From NCBI GenBank assembly GCA_011526095.1, contig WYBA01000044.1, positions 1 through 35,167 on the forward strand: 35,167 nt of DNA, in the 5' to 3' direction. Shown here piece after piece: positions 23,962 through 32,456 of the stretch. The first letter of the stretch is position 1. Each line of letters opens with the position of its first letter. This DNA is from Myxococcales bacterium (GTDB lineage Bacteria; Myxococcota_A; Polyangia; Haliangiales; Haliangiaceae). The notes beneath the pieces are model-generated. The model was not told where the DNA came from. It made no database searches and worked only from the letters and a program-made list of their open reading frames with translations. Both the position numbers and the translations under genes were made by a program.

Positions 23962-23990
23962 TTGCCGAGCGGCGCGGATGTGTGTAGTTT
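23962..23990 (+). promoter_or_regulatory. sigma-70-type promoter of tRNA-Phe
   Basis: TTGCCG (23962-23967), 17 bases, TAGTTT (23985-23990); the tRNA begins 15 bases later. This is the clearest housekeeping promoter in the window. The rest of 23753-23961 is GC-rich and shows no gene. Confidence 0.75.
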
Positions 23991-24005
23991 CTCGGCCCCA
24001 ACCAA

Positions 24006-24078
<73 letters not shown>

Positions 24079-24147
24079 CTTCGCAGGTTCACCCGCTCGA
24101 CGTCGCGTGGCGGACCGGCCGCCGCAGGCGTCTCGGCGCGGTCGTGG

Positions 24148-24822
24148 CTACCAGCCGACGACCACGAGGTCGAGCAGGTACGCGCTCGACTTGTACGAGG
24201 CCGGGCCGGTGGGTGTGGCGACGTCGCCGATCCACTCGTGCTCCCAGTCGACGCCGACGACGAAGTGCCAGGCGCGGAACTGCACCTGCAGGCCCAAGCC
24301 GATCGCGGCGCCCTTGCCGAGGCCGGTCGAGCCGGTGTCGTCGACGGACGTCGAGCCGGGCTCGACGAAGCCGGTGAACCGCAGCAGGAGCGGCTGGACG
24401 GGGACGACGGAGAGCGTCGCCCGGAGCGGGAAGCCGGTGCGCGAGATGTCGGTGCCGTCGCTGTGGGCGCCGACGATGCGCCACGCGCCGGACAAGCTCG
24501 CGCCCACCCGCGTGAACATGTACGCGATCTCGAGGCGCAGATCGAACAGCCCGGCGTCGCGCTGGACCCGCCGATCGCCGATCGCGATCGACCCGACGCC
24601 GAACCGTCCGGCGACGAGGCCACCCATCGGGCCCTTCGAGCCCTGGTCGCTGCCCTGCACCCACTCCTGGTAGCCCGGCCTGGACGCGCTGTTCTGCCAG
24701 GTGCCGCCGGCGCGGATGATCTGGCGCGAGCCGGGCGCGACCTTGCCCATCGCCACGCCGAGGCAGCCGCCGCCCAGGGTGAGCGCGAAGAGCACGACGA
24801 GCATGCGCGTGGGGTTCAGCAT
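24148..24822 (-). CDS. Predicted outer-membrane beta-barrel-like protein
   Basis: A 224-aa exported protein. It has a hydrophobic N-terminal signal (MLVVLFALTLGGG) followed by Cys; the GGGC is a weak lipobox, so lipidation is uncertain. The mature part alternates amphipathic strands typical of a small barrel (LRLEIAYMFTRVGASL, FPLRATLSVVPVQPLLLRF, AAIGLGLQVQFRAWHFVVGV) and ends with LLDLVVVGW, an aromatic C-terminus expected for BAM substrates. The family is not recognised. It overlaps the upstream lipoprotein gene by 7 bases (ATGCTGA) and is probably coupled to it. Confidence 0.8.
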   Translation of the reverse strand: MLNPTRMLVVLFALTLGGGCLGVAMGKVAPGSRQIIRAGGTWQNSASRPGYQEWVQGSDQGSKGPMGGLVAGRFGVGSIAIGDRRVQRDAGLFDLRLEIAYMFTRVGASLSGAWRIVGAHSDGTDISRTGFPLRATLSVVPVQPLLLRFTGFVEPGSTSVDDTGSTGLGKGAAIGLGLQVQFRAWHFVVGVDWEHEWIGDVATPTGPASYKSSAYLLDLVVVGW

Positions 24823-25436
24823 GGGTCCTTGAACGGATCGCGCTCCTCGCGCCGCGGGCGCACCGGATCGCACTCGCGGAACAGCATGCGGAACAGGCGC
24901 ACGCGCATCTGCGCGCCCGTGCCGCGGTAGTCGAGATCGGGGCCGAATGCGTCGTGGTGGCTCGCGGCCAGCGCGAGCGGGCCTGCCGACAGGTGCAGCG
25001 CCACGCCTCGCTTGACGTGGAACGAGGCGCCGACGCCCATGTAGACGTCCAGATAGCTGTCGCCCTCGCCGCTGCGGTCGATGCCGACGCCGAAGTAGGC
25101 GCGGGGCCGCGTCGCCCAGCCGCGATCGCCGATCGAACCGGCGTACGCGAACCGCATCGGCGCCGCGGTCACCGCCGCCGCGCCGTCGCCGGAGGGCTGC
25201 AGCCGCTGGTAGCCGTAGCCGCCCGTGACGTTGGCGTCGCGCCACTCGTCGAACTCGATGCTGAGGGTGAGCCCGCCGGTCATCGCGGTCTCGGTGGCGT
25301 CGGCCGTCGCGGGATCGTCGCTGATCACGCGCGCGCGCACGGCGCCCGCGTTGGCCTCGAGCGACGCGCCGAACCCCATGCTGCACGCGGGCAGCAAGGT
25401 GACGGTGCCGATCAGAAGTGCTCGTGCTCGATGCAT
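24816..25436 (-). CDS. Predicted lipoprotein with beta-rich mature domain
   Basis: A 206-aa protein with a classical lipoprotein signal (ALLIGTVTLLPAC) placing the lipidated Cys at about residue 18. The mature part has beta-strand-like segments (GGLTLSIEFDEW, MRFAYAGSIGD, AYFGVGID, YMGVGASFHVKRGVALHL), resembling the barrel-like neighbour downstream, and ends in a charged tail with a final Cys. The family is not recognised. GGAGGT lies 13 bases before ATG 25436. The two genes probably form one envelope unit. Confidence 0.8.
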   Translation of the reverse strand: MHRARALLIGTVTLLPACSMGFGASLEANAGAVRARVISDDPATADATETAMTGGLTLSIEFDEWRDANVTGGYGYQRLQPSGDGAAAVTAAPMRFAYAGSIGDRGWATRPRAYFGVGIDRSGEGDSYLDVYMGVGASFHVKRGVALHLSAGPLALAASHHDAFGPDLDYRGTGAQMRVRLFRMLFRECDPVRPRREERDPFKDPC

Positions 25437-25525
25437 GTCCACGCCCGCTACCTCCAGGATTCGGCAGCATCGCACGTCTGGATCGGCCACAGGTGTAGGC
25501 AAGACGGCGGCCGAGCGCGCGGCCG

Positions 25526-26578
25526 TCACGCGGCCATCGGCACCAGCGCGGGCGCGAGCGCGTCGAGCATCGCGGCGGAGGTGGCGGGTGACGGGCAGCC
25601 GAGCTCGGTCGCGGCGGCGTCGGACGGGTGCCAGGGCAGGGCGTCGCGCAGCGCGGTCAGGGCGTCGGCGCGCGCGGCGTCGAGCGCGGCGATCTGGTGC
25701 GGGGCGAGCTGGGTGCGCGCCCACGCGGCGATGTCGAAGCTGAGCGCGGCGTGGCGGGTCTCGTCGTCGGCGATCGTCGCGAGCTCGGCGCGGACGTCGG
25801 CGTCGGCCGCGGTCGCGGCCTGGTGCAGGGCGAGCAGCGCGCCCCACGTCTCGCCGATCACGCCCTCGCGCTCGTTGTGCAGCGCCAGCTCGAACAGCGA
25901 CGAGAAGCCGGCGGCGGCGGGGCGATCGACGGTGGGCGGCGCGGCGCCGCGCGCGCGCAGCAGCCGGCCCATCGCGCGCGCGTGGCGGACCTCGTCGGCC
26001 GCGGCGACGCGACACGCGGCGACCAGCGCGACCGGCGCGCCGAGCCGGAGCAGGTCGGCCTCGAGCTCGCGGAACGCGATCACGCTGTGCGCCTCGAGCC
26101 GGCGCGCGAACGCCAGGTGATCGACGACGCGATCGAGCGGTGGCGCGGCGACGGCGCCGGCCGACGTCGGCCGGCCCCTGCACGGGTTGGCGGCGCTGCA
26201 GAACACGCCGGGCTTGCCGTCGCGGGTGGCGAACGTGTGGCAGCCGCGGGTGTCGAACGTCGCGCAGAACCGGTCGCACTGGTCCTGGGACAGATCGCCC
26301 TCGGCGGTGACGCCGCACGCCGCGTACGACGGCGCGAGCACGACCTCGGCGCCGCCGCACCCGGTGACGTCGGGCCTGGAGAACGTGCAGTCGGTCGTCA
26401 CCGCGGGCGCGGCGTCGGGCGGCGTCCTGGCGAGCCCGGCGGCCGCGTCGGGCGCCGGCCGCTCGCCGGTCGGCTCGGACTTCGGTTGCGACTTGCTGCA
26501 CGCGACCGCCAGCGGCGCGGCGAGCAGCGCCGCGCCGAGCACACGGCGCAGCTGTGGAAGCGACAGGCCCCTCGTCAT
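25526..26578 (-). CDS. Ferritin-like diiron lipoprotein
   Basis: A 350-aa protein with a lipoprotein signal ending LAVAC (Cys27). Next comes a Cys-rich segment with eight cysteines (about residues 60-135), then a ferritin-like four-helix bundle. The helices carry the diiron ligand pattern: HSVIAFRELEADLL, then DEVRHARAMG, LHNEREGVIGETWG, and DDETRHAALS, giving two E-xx-(R)H motifs with partner glutamates. The family binds two metal ions and may oxidise or store iron, or act as an oxygenase; the substrate is unknown. ATG 26578 is preferred over the upstream ATG at 26611 because a -10 box TACGAT lies 6 bases before it. Confidence 0.8.
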   Translation of the reverse strand: MTRGLSLPQLRRVLGAALLAAPLAVACSKSQPKSEPTGERPAPDAAAGLARTPPDAAPAVTTDCTFSRPDVTGCGGAEVVLAPSYAACGVTAEGDLSQDQCDRFCATFDTRGCHTFATRDGKPGVFCSAANPCRGRPTSAGAVAAPPLDRVVDHLAFARRLEAHSVIAFRELEADLLRLGAPVALVAACRVAAADEVRHARAMGRLLRARGAAPPTVDRPAAAGFSSLFELALHNEREGVIGETWGALLALHQAATAADADVRAELATIADDETRHAALSFDIAAWARTQLAPHQIAALDAARADALTALRDALPWHPSDAAATELGCPSPATSAAMLDALAPALVPMAA

Positions 26579-26584
26579 GCCGGC

Positions 26585-26590
26585 ATCGTA
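26585..26590 (-). promoter_or_regulatory. -10 box for a leaderless transcript (ferritin-like gene)
   Basis: TACGAT on the minus strand, 6 bases before ATG 26578. No Shine-Dalgarno and no convincing -35 are seen. Transcription would begin at or next to the start codon. Confidence 0.5.
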
Positions 26591-26624
26591 ACGCGTCGGC
26601 GACGCCGTCACACCACGCGCGGCG

Positions 26625-28745
26625 TCACGGCCCGCGCAGCACGACCAGCTCGAGCGCGCGGTCGGCGGCGCGGCCGCCGACGATCACGACGTCGGCGCCG
26701 CGGACGAGGACGTCGTCGCGGCGGCCGAGGCGGACGCCGGCGCCGAGCTCGACCGGCGGCGTGACGACGTTGCCGAGCGGGTCGACCTTCATCCCGTACG
26801 TCGTGACGTACGTGGTCGGCGTCCACTGCTCCCACAGGATCAGGACGTTGCCGTCGGCGAGGCCGACGGCGCGCACGCGCGAGGCGTTGGCCTGGGTGAG
26901 GTCGGCGTAGGCGGTCAGCCACACGACGCCGGTGTTCTGCTGGGCGTTCCAGCCGCCGCCGAAGTCGTAGAAGCCGCCGGTCTCGGTCACGCCCGACGAC
27001 ACGATCGCGTCGGCGGCGCGCAGGTCGCGGCGGACGCGGACGAGCCCGAGGTTGCGCGGATCGTTGTGGGTGCCGCCGGTGCGGCGGTTGTCGAGCGCGC
27101 GCCCGCCCGACGCCTCGCCCGCGAACACGACGGTGTAGCCGTCGGCGTCGACGGCGAGGCCGCCCAGCTCGGTGTACGTCAGGTTGTCGTTGGACCACTG
27201 GTAGAGCGTCTGGTCGGCCGTGCTCGCCTCGCGGTACTCGGGGTAGGTCGCGCCGGCCGGCGACACGGCGGTGGTGCCGTGCTGGGTCTTGAACGTGAAG
27301 ACGACGCGCGAGTCGCGATCCGCGCCGCGGAACCGGTGGAGGTGGACGCCGCGCGGGTAGTTGTCGCCGAGGTCGATCAGGTGGAACGCGTCGTCGGCGG
27401 CGACCAGCACGTTCTCGAACGAGTGGCCAGAGGTCTGGCCGAGGTTGTGGTCCAGGGTGAGCGTCTCGGCGTCGATCACCGCGGCGATCCCGCCCTGGTG
27501 GTTGAGCCCGTCGGACGAGCGGTGCATGAACCGGCCGAACGTGAGTCCGAGCTTGCCGCCGGCGTAGGCCATCGCGCCGATGCCGTCCTCGAACGTGACG
27601 ACGTCGAGGCCCGCGCGCGAGGTGTCGAGCGCGCCCTCCGCGCGCTCGCCGGTGCCGAGGTCGGCGCGCACGATCCGCGCGGCGCGCGCGGTGTCGTCGG
27701 TCGCGCCGTTGCCGTCCTCGATCAGGCACAGGAACACCCGGCGGCCCCCGTCGCTGGCCGCGGCCGCGAGCCGGTCGCGCCGCGGGTTGTCGATCACGGT
27801 GGTGCGGCGCTGGGTGTACGTCGGGTCGAGCGTCGTGACCTGGACCTGCGCGGTCGCGGTGTCCTGCCACACGATCCCCAGCGTCCCGTCGGCGAGCTCG
27901 ACGGGGAAGTAGTGGCGCGCGTCGCTGTACGTGCTGGCCCACGACGCCGGGCCCTCGGCGAACCCGCCGCGGGTGTCGAACGGCGCGCCGTCGACCGCGT
28001 GGTGATAGACGTCGACGTCGCCGAGCGGGGTCTGCGCCAGCCGCGCGCCCTCGACGCCGTCGCCGATCACGTCGAGCGCGCTGACGCGCTGGGCGCGCGC
28101 GACGACGAAGTACACCGCGGGGGCGGTGAGCACGCTGGCGTCGATCGGCAGGCGCGCGTCGTCGGCCGCGGTCGAGGCGATCGCCGCGACGACGCGGACG
28201 CCGGCGCCGTCGAGCGTGTACAGCGTGTGCTCGGCCGCGGCGTCGAACCGGTAGTAGACGTGGTGGTGGGACGCGAGGAACTGGGTCGCCGGCGAGCGCG
28301 CCGGGTGGATGCGGAACGCCTCGTACGAGGCGCCGTCGCTGGTCGTCACCGTGCCGGTCTCGACCTCGAAGTCGCGCGCGTTGTACGCGCCGTCGGTGTA
28401 GCAGCCGTTCTGGTAGAACGCGGCGCGCACCGAGACGCGGCCGGCGCGATCGGCGTCGGACACCAAGCCGTCGCAGCCGGCGGCGACGGGCTCGCGGCTG
28501 TCGCCTGGCAGCACGGCGGACGCGCTCGCGGTGAACCGGAAGCTGCGCAGCGGCGGCAGGCCTGTCGCCGTCGCGGTGGCCGCGGCGCCGCCGTCCCAGC
28601 TCGCCGCCAGGATCGCGCCGGGCGGTCCCGACGGCGTCGCCGCGGCGCCCGGGCCGCCCGTGGCGCCGGGGCCGCCGGGCCGGACCTCGGCGGCGTGGCC
28701 GCCGCCGCAGGCGGCGAGGGCGAGGAGCACGAGCCAGCGGTGCAT
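26625..28745 (-). CDS. Large predicted lipoprotein of unknown function
   Basis: A 706-aa exported lipoprotein. The signal is short (MHRWLVLLALAAC), with the lipidated Cys at 13, followed by a Gly/Pro/Ala linker to about residue 45. The body is rich in beta-strand and Asp/Gly turns in repeating blocks (for example GGKLGLTFGRFMHR, DADGYTVVFAGEASGG, TYGMKVDPLGNVVTPPVELG), reminiscent of a beta-propeller or similar repeat protein, though I cannot count blades with confidence. No catalytic motif is recognised. Three Cys residues are in the N-terminal third. A -10 box lies 6 bases before ATG 28745. Confidence 0.8.
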   Translation of the reverse strand: MHRWLVLLALAACGGGHAAEVRPGGPGATGGPGAAATPSGPPGAILAASWDGGAAATATATGLPPLRSFRFTASASAVLPGDSREPVAAGCDGLVSDADRAGRVSVRAAFYQNGCYTDGAYNARDFEVETGTVTTSDGASYEAFRIHPARSPATQFLASHHHVYYRFDAAAEHTLYTLDGAGVRVVAAIASTAADDARLPIDASVLTAPAVYFVVARAQRVSALDVIGDGVEGARLAQTPLGDVDVYHHAVDGAPFDTRGGFAEGPASWASTYSDARHYFPVELADGTLGIVWQDTATAQVQVTTLDPTYTQRRTTVIDNPRRDRLAAAASDGGRRVFLCLIEDGNGATDDTARAARIVRADLGTGERAEGALDTSRAGLDVVTFEDGIGAMAYAGGKLGLTFGRFMHRSSDGLNHQGGIAAVIDAETLTLDHNLGQTSGHSFENVLVAADDAFHLIDLGDNYPRGVHLHRFRGADRDSRVVFTFKTQHGTTAVSPAGATYPEYREASTADQTLYQWSNDNLTYTELGGLAVDADGYTVVFAGEASGGRALDNRRTGGTHNDPRNLGLVRVRRDLRAADAIVSSGVTETGGFYDFGGGWNAQQNTGVVWLTAYADLTQANASRVRAVGLADGNVLILWEQWTPTTYVTTYGMKVDPLGNVVTPPVELGAGVRLGRRDDVLVRGADVVIVGGRAADRALELVVLRGP

Positions 28746-28751
28746 CGGACG

Positions 28752-28757
28752 AGCGTA
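28752..28757 (-). promoter_or_regulatory. -10 box for a leaderless transcript (706-aa lipoprotein)
   Basis: TACGCT on the minus strand, 6 bases before ATG 28745; no Shine-Dalgarno between. Confidence 0.45.
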
Positions 28758-28791
28758 CCGCGGGCCGCGCGCCGGGGCGCTCGCCGCGCCG

Positions 28792-30063
28792 TCACAGGTA
28801 CGGTCGGTTGGTCGCCATCGCCGCGGTGCCGGGCTCGCGCAGCAGCTCCCAGCCGAGCTGGCCGAAGATCCGGGTGCGCAGCGCGGACGCGCCGCCCGGG
28901 AGGGCGTGGGCGTGGACGACGAGGAAGGCCGCGGTGCCGCCGGTGGGCTCGAGCGCCGCGAGCTCGGCAGGCAGCGCCGGGATCCGCACCGACGATGTGG
29001 ACGGCGCGACGATGCTCCAGAACACGTCCGGGTCCTCCTTGGCGGGCTGGTCGACGCCGAGCCACACCTCGACGCCGTCCTCGACGGCGCCGGTGGCGCC
29101 GACGGTCCACGTCGCGGTGCGGGCCGCGGCGTCGAACGTGCCGTCCCCGACCTCGCGCAGCCAGAACGGGCCGGGCGCGAACGAGGTCTCCGTGACCGGG
29201 CCGAGGTGGGTCACGGCGAACGCGCGGTTGCCGCGGATCTGGCCGATCGTCGTCCGTAGCCGGCTGCCGGGCAGGTCGGCGATCAGCCCGGACAGCTCGA
29301 CGTCCCCGCTGGCGGTCCCGACGTTGTCCGCCGGCCCGTCGACGACGGCGCCGGGGCTGATCTCCAGGTCGAAGTCGACGAGGGTCTGGTCGGCCGCGAC
29401 GACGCCGGTGAAGGTCATCGAACGCGTCGCGTGAGGCGTCCAGGTGCGCGCGCTCAGATCGAGGGTCGCGCCGGCGGTGAGGGCCTGCCCGGCGGCGTGG
29501 AACGCCACGCGCTGGGAGCCGTTGGACCACGACGCGACGAGGTCGTCGGCGGTGCAGCCGCGGCGCAGGTAGCTCAGCGTGACCGTGGCGGTGCCGCCGC
29601 CGCCGCCGCCGCATCGCGAGGACACGGTGTAGTAGCCGTTGTCGGCCGGGCCCTCCGGCAGGACGACCGTCATCGTGTCCGTCACGTCGAAGAACACCTC
29701 GAGCGTCTCTCCACCCTCGACGCCCAGCCACAGCCAGGCGCTGCGGCGATCGTCGGAGGCGAGCACGACCTGGCCGCCTTCGGGCACGATCGCCGAGGCC
29801 AGGCCGTCGGCGTCGGTCGTCGTGACGGCGACGACGGTGTCGTCGGCGGCGAGGAACGCGACGGGCAGGCCGGCGACGCCGGTCGCGCCGTCGTGCGCGC
29901 GCACCGTGACGGGGACCGGCGGGGCGGCGTCGGGCGCGATCGCGTCGATGTCGGCGGCCGCGTCGGGCGCGGTGACGCCCGCGTCCGGTGCGTCGGCCCC
30001 GCCGTCGCCGCAGGCGGTCACGGCGGCCAGGGTCAGGAGCAGGGAGCGAGGGCGGATCGGCAT
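28792..30063 (-). CDS. Predicted lipoprotein with Ig-like N-terminal domain
   Basis: A 423-aa lipoprotein. The signal LLLTLAAVTAC gives a mature N-terminus CGDGGADAPDAG followed by an Asp/Ala/Pro-rich linker to about residue 50, a style common in myxobacterial surface lipoproteins. The next about 80 residues (VPVTVRAHDGATGVAGLPVAF, DADGLASAIVPEGGQVVL) look like a bacterial Ig-like or carboxypeptidase-regulatory-like beta-sandwich. The rest is beta-rich with a poly-Gly stretch (about 152-156) and is unassigned. It lies 46 bases upstream of the 706-aa lipoprotein on the same strand. ATG 30063 has a -10 box 6 bases upstream. Confidence 0.8.
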   Translation of the reverse strand: MPIRPRSLLLTLAAVTACGDGGADAPDAGVTAPDAAADIDAIAPDAAPPVPVTVRAHDGATGVAGLPVAFLAADDTVVAVTTTDADGLASAIVPEGGQVVLASDDRRSAWLWLGVEGGETLEVFFDVTDTMTVVLPEGPADNGYYTVSSRCGGGGGGTATVTLSYLRRGCTADDLVASWSNGSQRVAFHAAGQALTAGATLDLSARTWTPHATRSMTFTGVVAADQTLVDFDLEISPGAVVDGPADNVGTASGDVELSGLIADLPGSRLRTTIGQIRGNRAFAVTHLGPVTETSFAPGPFWLREVGDGTFDAAARTATWTVGATGAVEDGVEVWLGVDQPAKEDPDVFWSIVAPSTSSVRIPALPAELAALEPTGGTAAFLVVHAHALPGGASALRTRIFGQLGWELLREPGTAAMATNRPYL

Positions 30064-30069
30064 GATCCC

Positions 30070-30075
30070 AGGCTA
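30070..30075 (-). promoter_or_regulatory. -10 box for a leaderless transcript (423-aa lipoprotein)
   Basis: TAGCCT on the minus strand, 6 bases before ATG 30063; no Shine-Dalgarno between. Confidence 0.45.
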
Positions 30076-30133
30076 GGCGCGGCGATCCACCGCGCGCATC
30101 ACACGCCGATCTCACGGCCGCGGCGCCGCGGGC

Positions 30134-30139
30134 TACGAT
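30134..30139 (+). promoter_or_regulatory. -10 box for a leaderless transcript (zinc-ribbon gene)
   Basis: TACGAT on the plus strand, 5 bases before ATG 30145; no Shine-Dalgarno between. Confidence 0.5.
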
Positions 30140-30144
30140 GGCGC

Positions 30145-30408
30145 ATGCCGCCGCTGAGCCAGAACGCGCTCGACACCTACGAGTACCGGCTCAAGAAGCG
30201 CGGGTTCCGGCGAGACGACGTGCTGCTGCACGAGTGCCCCGACTGCGCGGCGCGCGCCGTGCTCACCTACGTCATCGCCGGCCGGCAGGGCGGGCGGGAC
30301 ATCCGGCTGTGCGTCGAGTGCGGCCGGGCGCGGTCGTGGACCAGCCGCGCCGGGCTCGAGGAGCGCGGCGAGGACGAGGGCTTCGACCTCGACGCGTTCC
30401 TGCGGTGA
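30145..30408 (+). CDS. Small zinc-ribbon protein
   Basis: An 87-aa soluble protein. After a basic helix (LDTYEYRLKKRGFRRDD) come two Cys pairs, HECPDC and RLCVECGR, about 28 residues apart, which should form one treble-clef or ribbon-type zinc site. The C-terminus is acidic (ERGEDEGFDLDAFLR). The basic helix could contact nucleic acid; the family is not recognised. It is divergent from the 423-aa lipoprotein gene and convergent with the BamE-like lipoprotein gene, with 13 bases between stops. Confidence 0.75.
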   Translation: MPPLSQNALDTYEYRLKKRGFRRDDVLLHECPDCAARAVLTYVIAGRQGGRDIRLCVECGRARSWTSRAGLEERGEDEGFDLDAFLR

Positions 30409-30421
30409 CGCGGGGCGGGCG

Positions 30422-30973
30422 TCACTCCGCTGCGGCGCCGACGAACATGCTGGTGACGGCGCCGTCGGCGAACCAGAAGAACGTGCCGCCGTAGAGCGAC
30501 CCGACGAGGAACGTCGTGTCGTCGGTCGACTCGCGGCTCTCGTCGGTCTGGAACTCGGCGTAGATGCGCTCGACCTCGGCGCGCGGCGTGCCGATGCCGA
30601 CCCCGCGCGAGGTGGTGAGCGTGCTCGGCGCCTCGACCGAGATCGACAGCACCGTGCCGCCGCCGGCGGCGTCGCCGAGCGAGATGTCGACCTTGAGGCC
30701 GTGCGCCGGCCACGCCCAGGTCGAGACGTTGTCGCCGGTCGCGCCGTACTCGATCGGCTCCGACCGGCTCGCCGGCTCGCCGTAGCGGGCGACGACCGAC
30801 GCCGCGGTGTCGCCGAGGGCGAGCTCGCCGATGCGCTCGTTGTCGGGCGCGGCCGGGGTCGTCGTCGTCGCGGGCGTGTCGGTGGCGGTGTTCGAGGTGG
30901 GCGCGGTGGCGGCCGGGCCGCCGCACGCGCCGAGGGCGGCCGCGGCCGCCAGGGCGAGGAGGGTGCGCGTCAT
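30422..30973 (-). CDS. BamE/SmpA-like lipoprotein
   Basis: A 183-aa lipoprotein with signal LLALAAAAALGAC and lipidated Cys17, a Thr/Pro-rich linker, then a compact alpha-beta domain. Two phrases fit the BamE/SmpA pattern of helix then Gly-turn: LGDTAASVVARYGEPAS, and VGIGTPRAEVERIYAEF later in the chain. This is a fold suggestion only. The C-terminal strand FLVGSLYGGTFFWFADG is aromatic. TAGGCT lies 10 bases before ATG 30973, so the leader is at most a few bases. Confidence 0.75.
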   Translation of the reverse strand: MTRTLLALAAAAALGACGGPAATAPTSNTATDTPATTTTPAAPDNERIGELALGDTAASVVARYGEPASRSEPIEYGATGDNVSTWAWPAHGLKVDISLGDAAGGGTVLSISVEAPSTLTTSRGVGIGTPRAEVERIYAEFQTDESRESTDDTTFLVGSLYGGTFFWFADGAVTSMFVGAAAE

Positions 30974-31040
30974 CGTGACGCGGAGCCTACACGCGGGCCG
31001 GGCCCGGGGCGGCGCGCGCAGCGCGTTTCGAGCGCGGCGG

Positions 31041-31080
31041 CGTGGCGCGGGGTGGCGCGGCGTGGCGCGGCGTGGCCGGG
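31041..31080. repeat. 10-bp tandem repeat, four copies, before the PAS-GGDEF gene
   Basis: Units CGTGGCGCGG, GGTGGCGCGG, CGTGGCGCGG and CGTGGCCGGG lie between two divergent genes, ending 11 bases before a TATCCT -10-like box (31092-31097) and 30 bases before the PAS gene ATG. The period is close to one helical turn. Confidence 0.75.
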
Positions 31081-31110
31081 CCGGGCTCGGGTATCCTCGG
31101 GCCCTCGCCG

Positions 31111-32432
31111 ATGGACCGCCTGCATGACCGGGTGCACCGGGCCCTGTTCGACGCCTCGCCCGACGCGCTCGTGGTCGTCGACGCGGACGGGCAGATCCAG
31201 ATGATCAACCGGGCGTGCACCGCGCTGCTCGGCTACGCGCCCGAAGAGCTGATCGGCGCGCCGATCGAGCGGCTGGTGCCGGCGCGCCACGCGCGCCACC
31301 GCGAGCACCGCGACCGCTACCTGGCGGCGCCGCACCCGAGGCAGATGGGCGCGCTGACCGAGCTGACCGCGGTGCACCGCGACGGGCACGAGATCGCGGT
31401 CGACGTCGCGCTGACGCCGGAGCAGGTCGACGGGCGGCGCGTGGTGCTCGCGGCAATCCGCGACATGCGCCGGCGCGCGGTCGCCGGCGCGACGCTGCGG
31501 GTCCAGGCGACCGCGCTGCGCTCGGCCGCCAACGGCATCGTCATCACCGACCGCGCCGGGCTGATCACCTGGGTCAACCCGGCGGCGTGTCGGATCACCG
31601 GCTACGACGAGGGCGAGCTCGTCGGGCACCACACCCGGCTGCTGAAGTCCGGCGCGCACGACGCGGCGTTCTACCGCGGGCTGTGGGACACGGTGCTGGC
31701 GGGCGAGACGTGGTCGGGGACGATGACCAACCGCCGCAAGGACGGCGCGACCTACGTCGAGGAGCAGACGATCGCGCCGGTGCTCGACGACGACGGCGGC
31801 GTGTCCCACTTCATCGCGATCAAGCAGGACGTGTCGGAGCGGGCGCGCGCCCAGGCCGCGCTGGCGCAGGCCCACGCCGAGCTCGCGGCGCGGATGCAGG
31901 AGATCGAGGCGCTCACGTCGCGCTGCGCGAGCAGGCGATGCGCGATCCGCTGACCGGGCTGCTCAACCGCCGCGCGTTCCACGACGCCGTCGCGCGCGAC
32001 GTGGCGCGGGCACGGCGCGGCGGTGCGCCGCTGGCGGTGATCATGATCGACGTCGACCACTTCAAGCGCGTCAACGACGACCACGGCCACGAGGCCGGGG
32101 ACCGCGCGCTCGTCGCGCTCGCGGCGATCCTGCGCGACGGCGTGCGCGCCAGCGACCTGGCGTGCCGGTTCGGCGGCGAGGAGTTCGTCGTCGCGCTGCC
32201 GGGGATGCCGGTCGAGCTGGCCGCGGCGCGCGCCGACGCCTGGCGCGAGGCGTTCGCCGCGGCGGGGCTGGTCGGGGCGGGCGGCGCCGCGCTGCGGGTG
32301 ACGCTGTCGGCCGGCGTCGCGGCGCTGGGCGCGGACGCGTCGATCGACGCCGCGCTGCGCCGCGCCGACGAGGCGCTCTACGCCGCCAAGCGCGACGGGC
32401 GCGACCGCGTCGTGGTCGCGGCGCCGCCGTGA
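31111..32432 (+). pseudogene. PAS-PAS-GGDEF diguanylate cyclase gene split by a one-base frameshift
   Basis: From ATG 31111 the first frame encodes two PAS domains (LFDASPDALVVVDADGQIQM, and about residue 135 onward AANGIVITDRAGLITWVNPA) and a helix, then leaves frame after codon 270 (TCG at 31918-31920) and stops at 31953. The next frame continues with ALREQAMRDPLTGLLNRRAF, MIDVDHFKRVND, the full signature RFGGEEF and ends at 32432. Adding one G after 31920 restores one 440-aa protein, with Ser followed by ALREQ. GGEEF is intact, so the ancestral product made c-di-GMP. There is no membrane segment. Either a real mutation, in which case only a PAS fragment is made, or a sequencing error would explain this; no slippery heptamer is seen. 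Confidence 0.85.
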
Positions 32433-32456
32433 CCGTGGCGCGCCGCGGTCACGGCG
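32425..32456. terminator. Perfect inverted repeat over convergent stop codons
   Basis: An 11-bp perfect stem, CGCCGTGACCG (32425-32435) and CGGTCACGGCG (32446-32456), with a 10-base loop. It contains both the TGA of the GGDEF reading frame and the stop of the opposite lipoprotein gene, and could serve as a bidirectional terminator or RNA 3' end. No U-tract is present. Confidence 0.5.
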
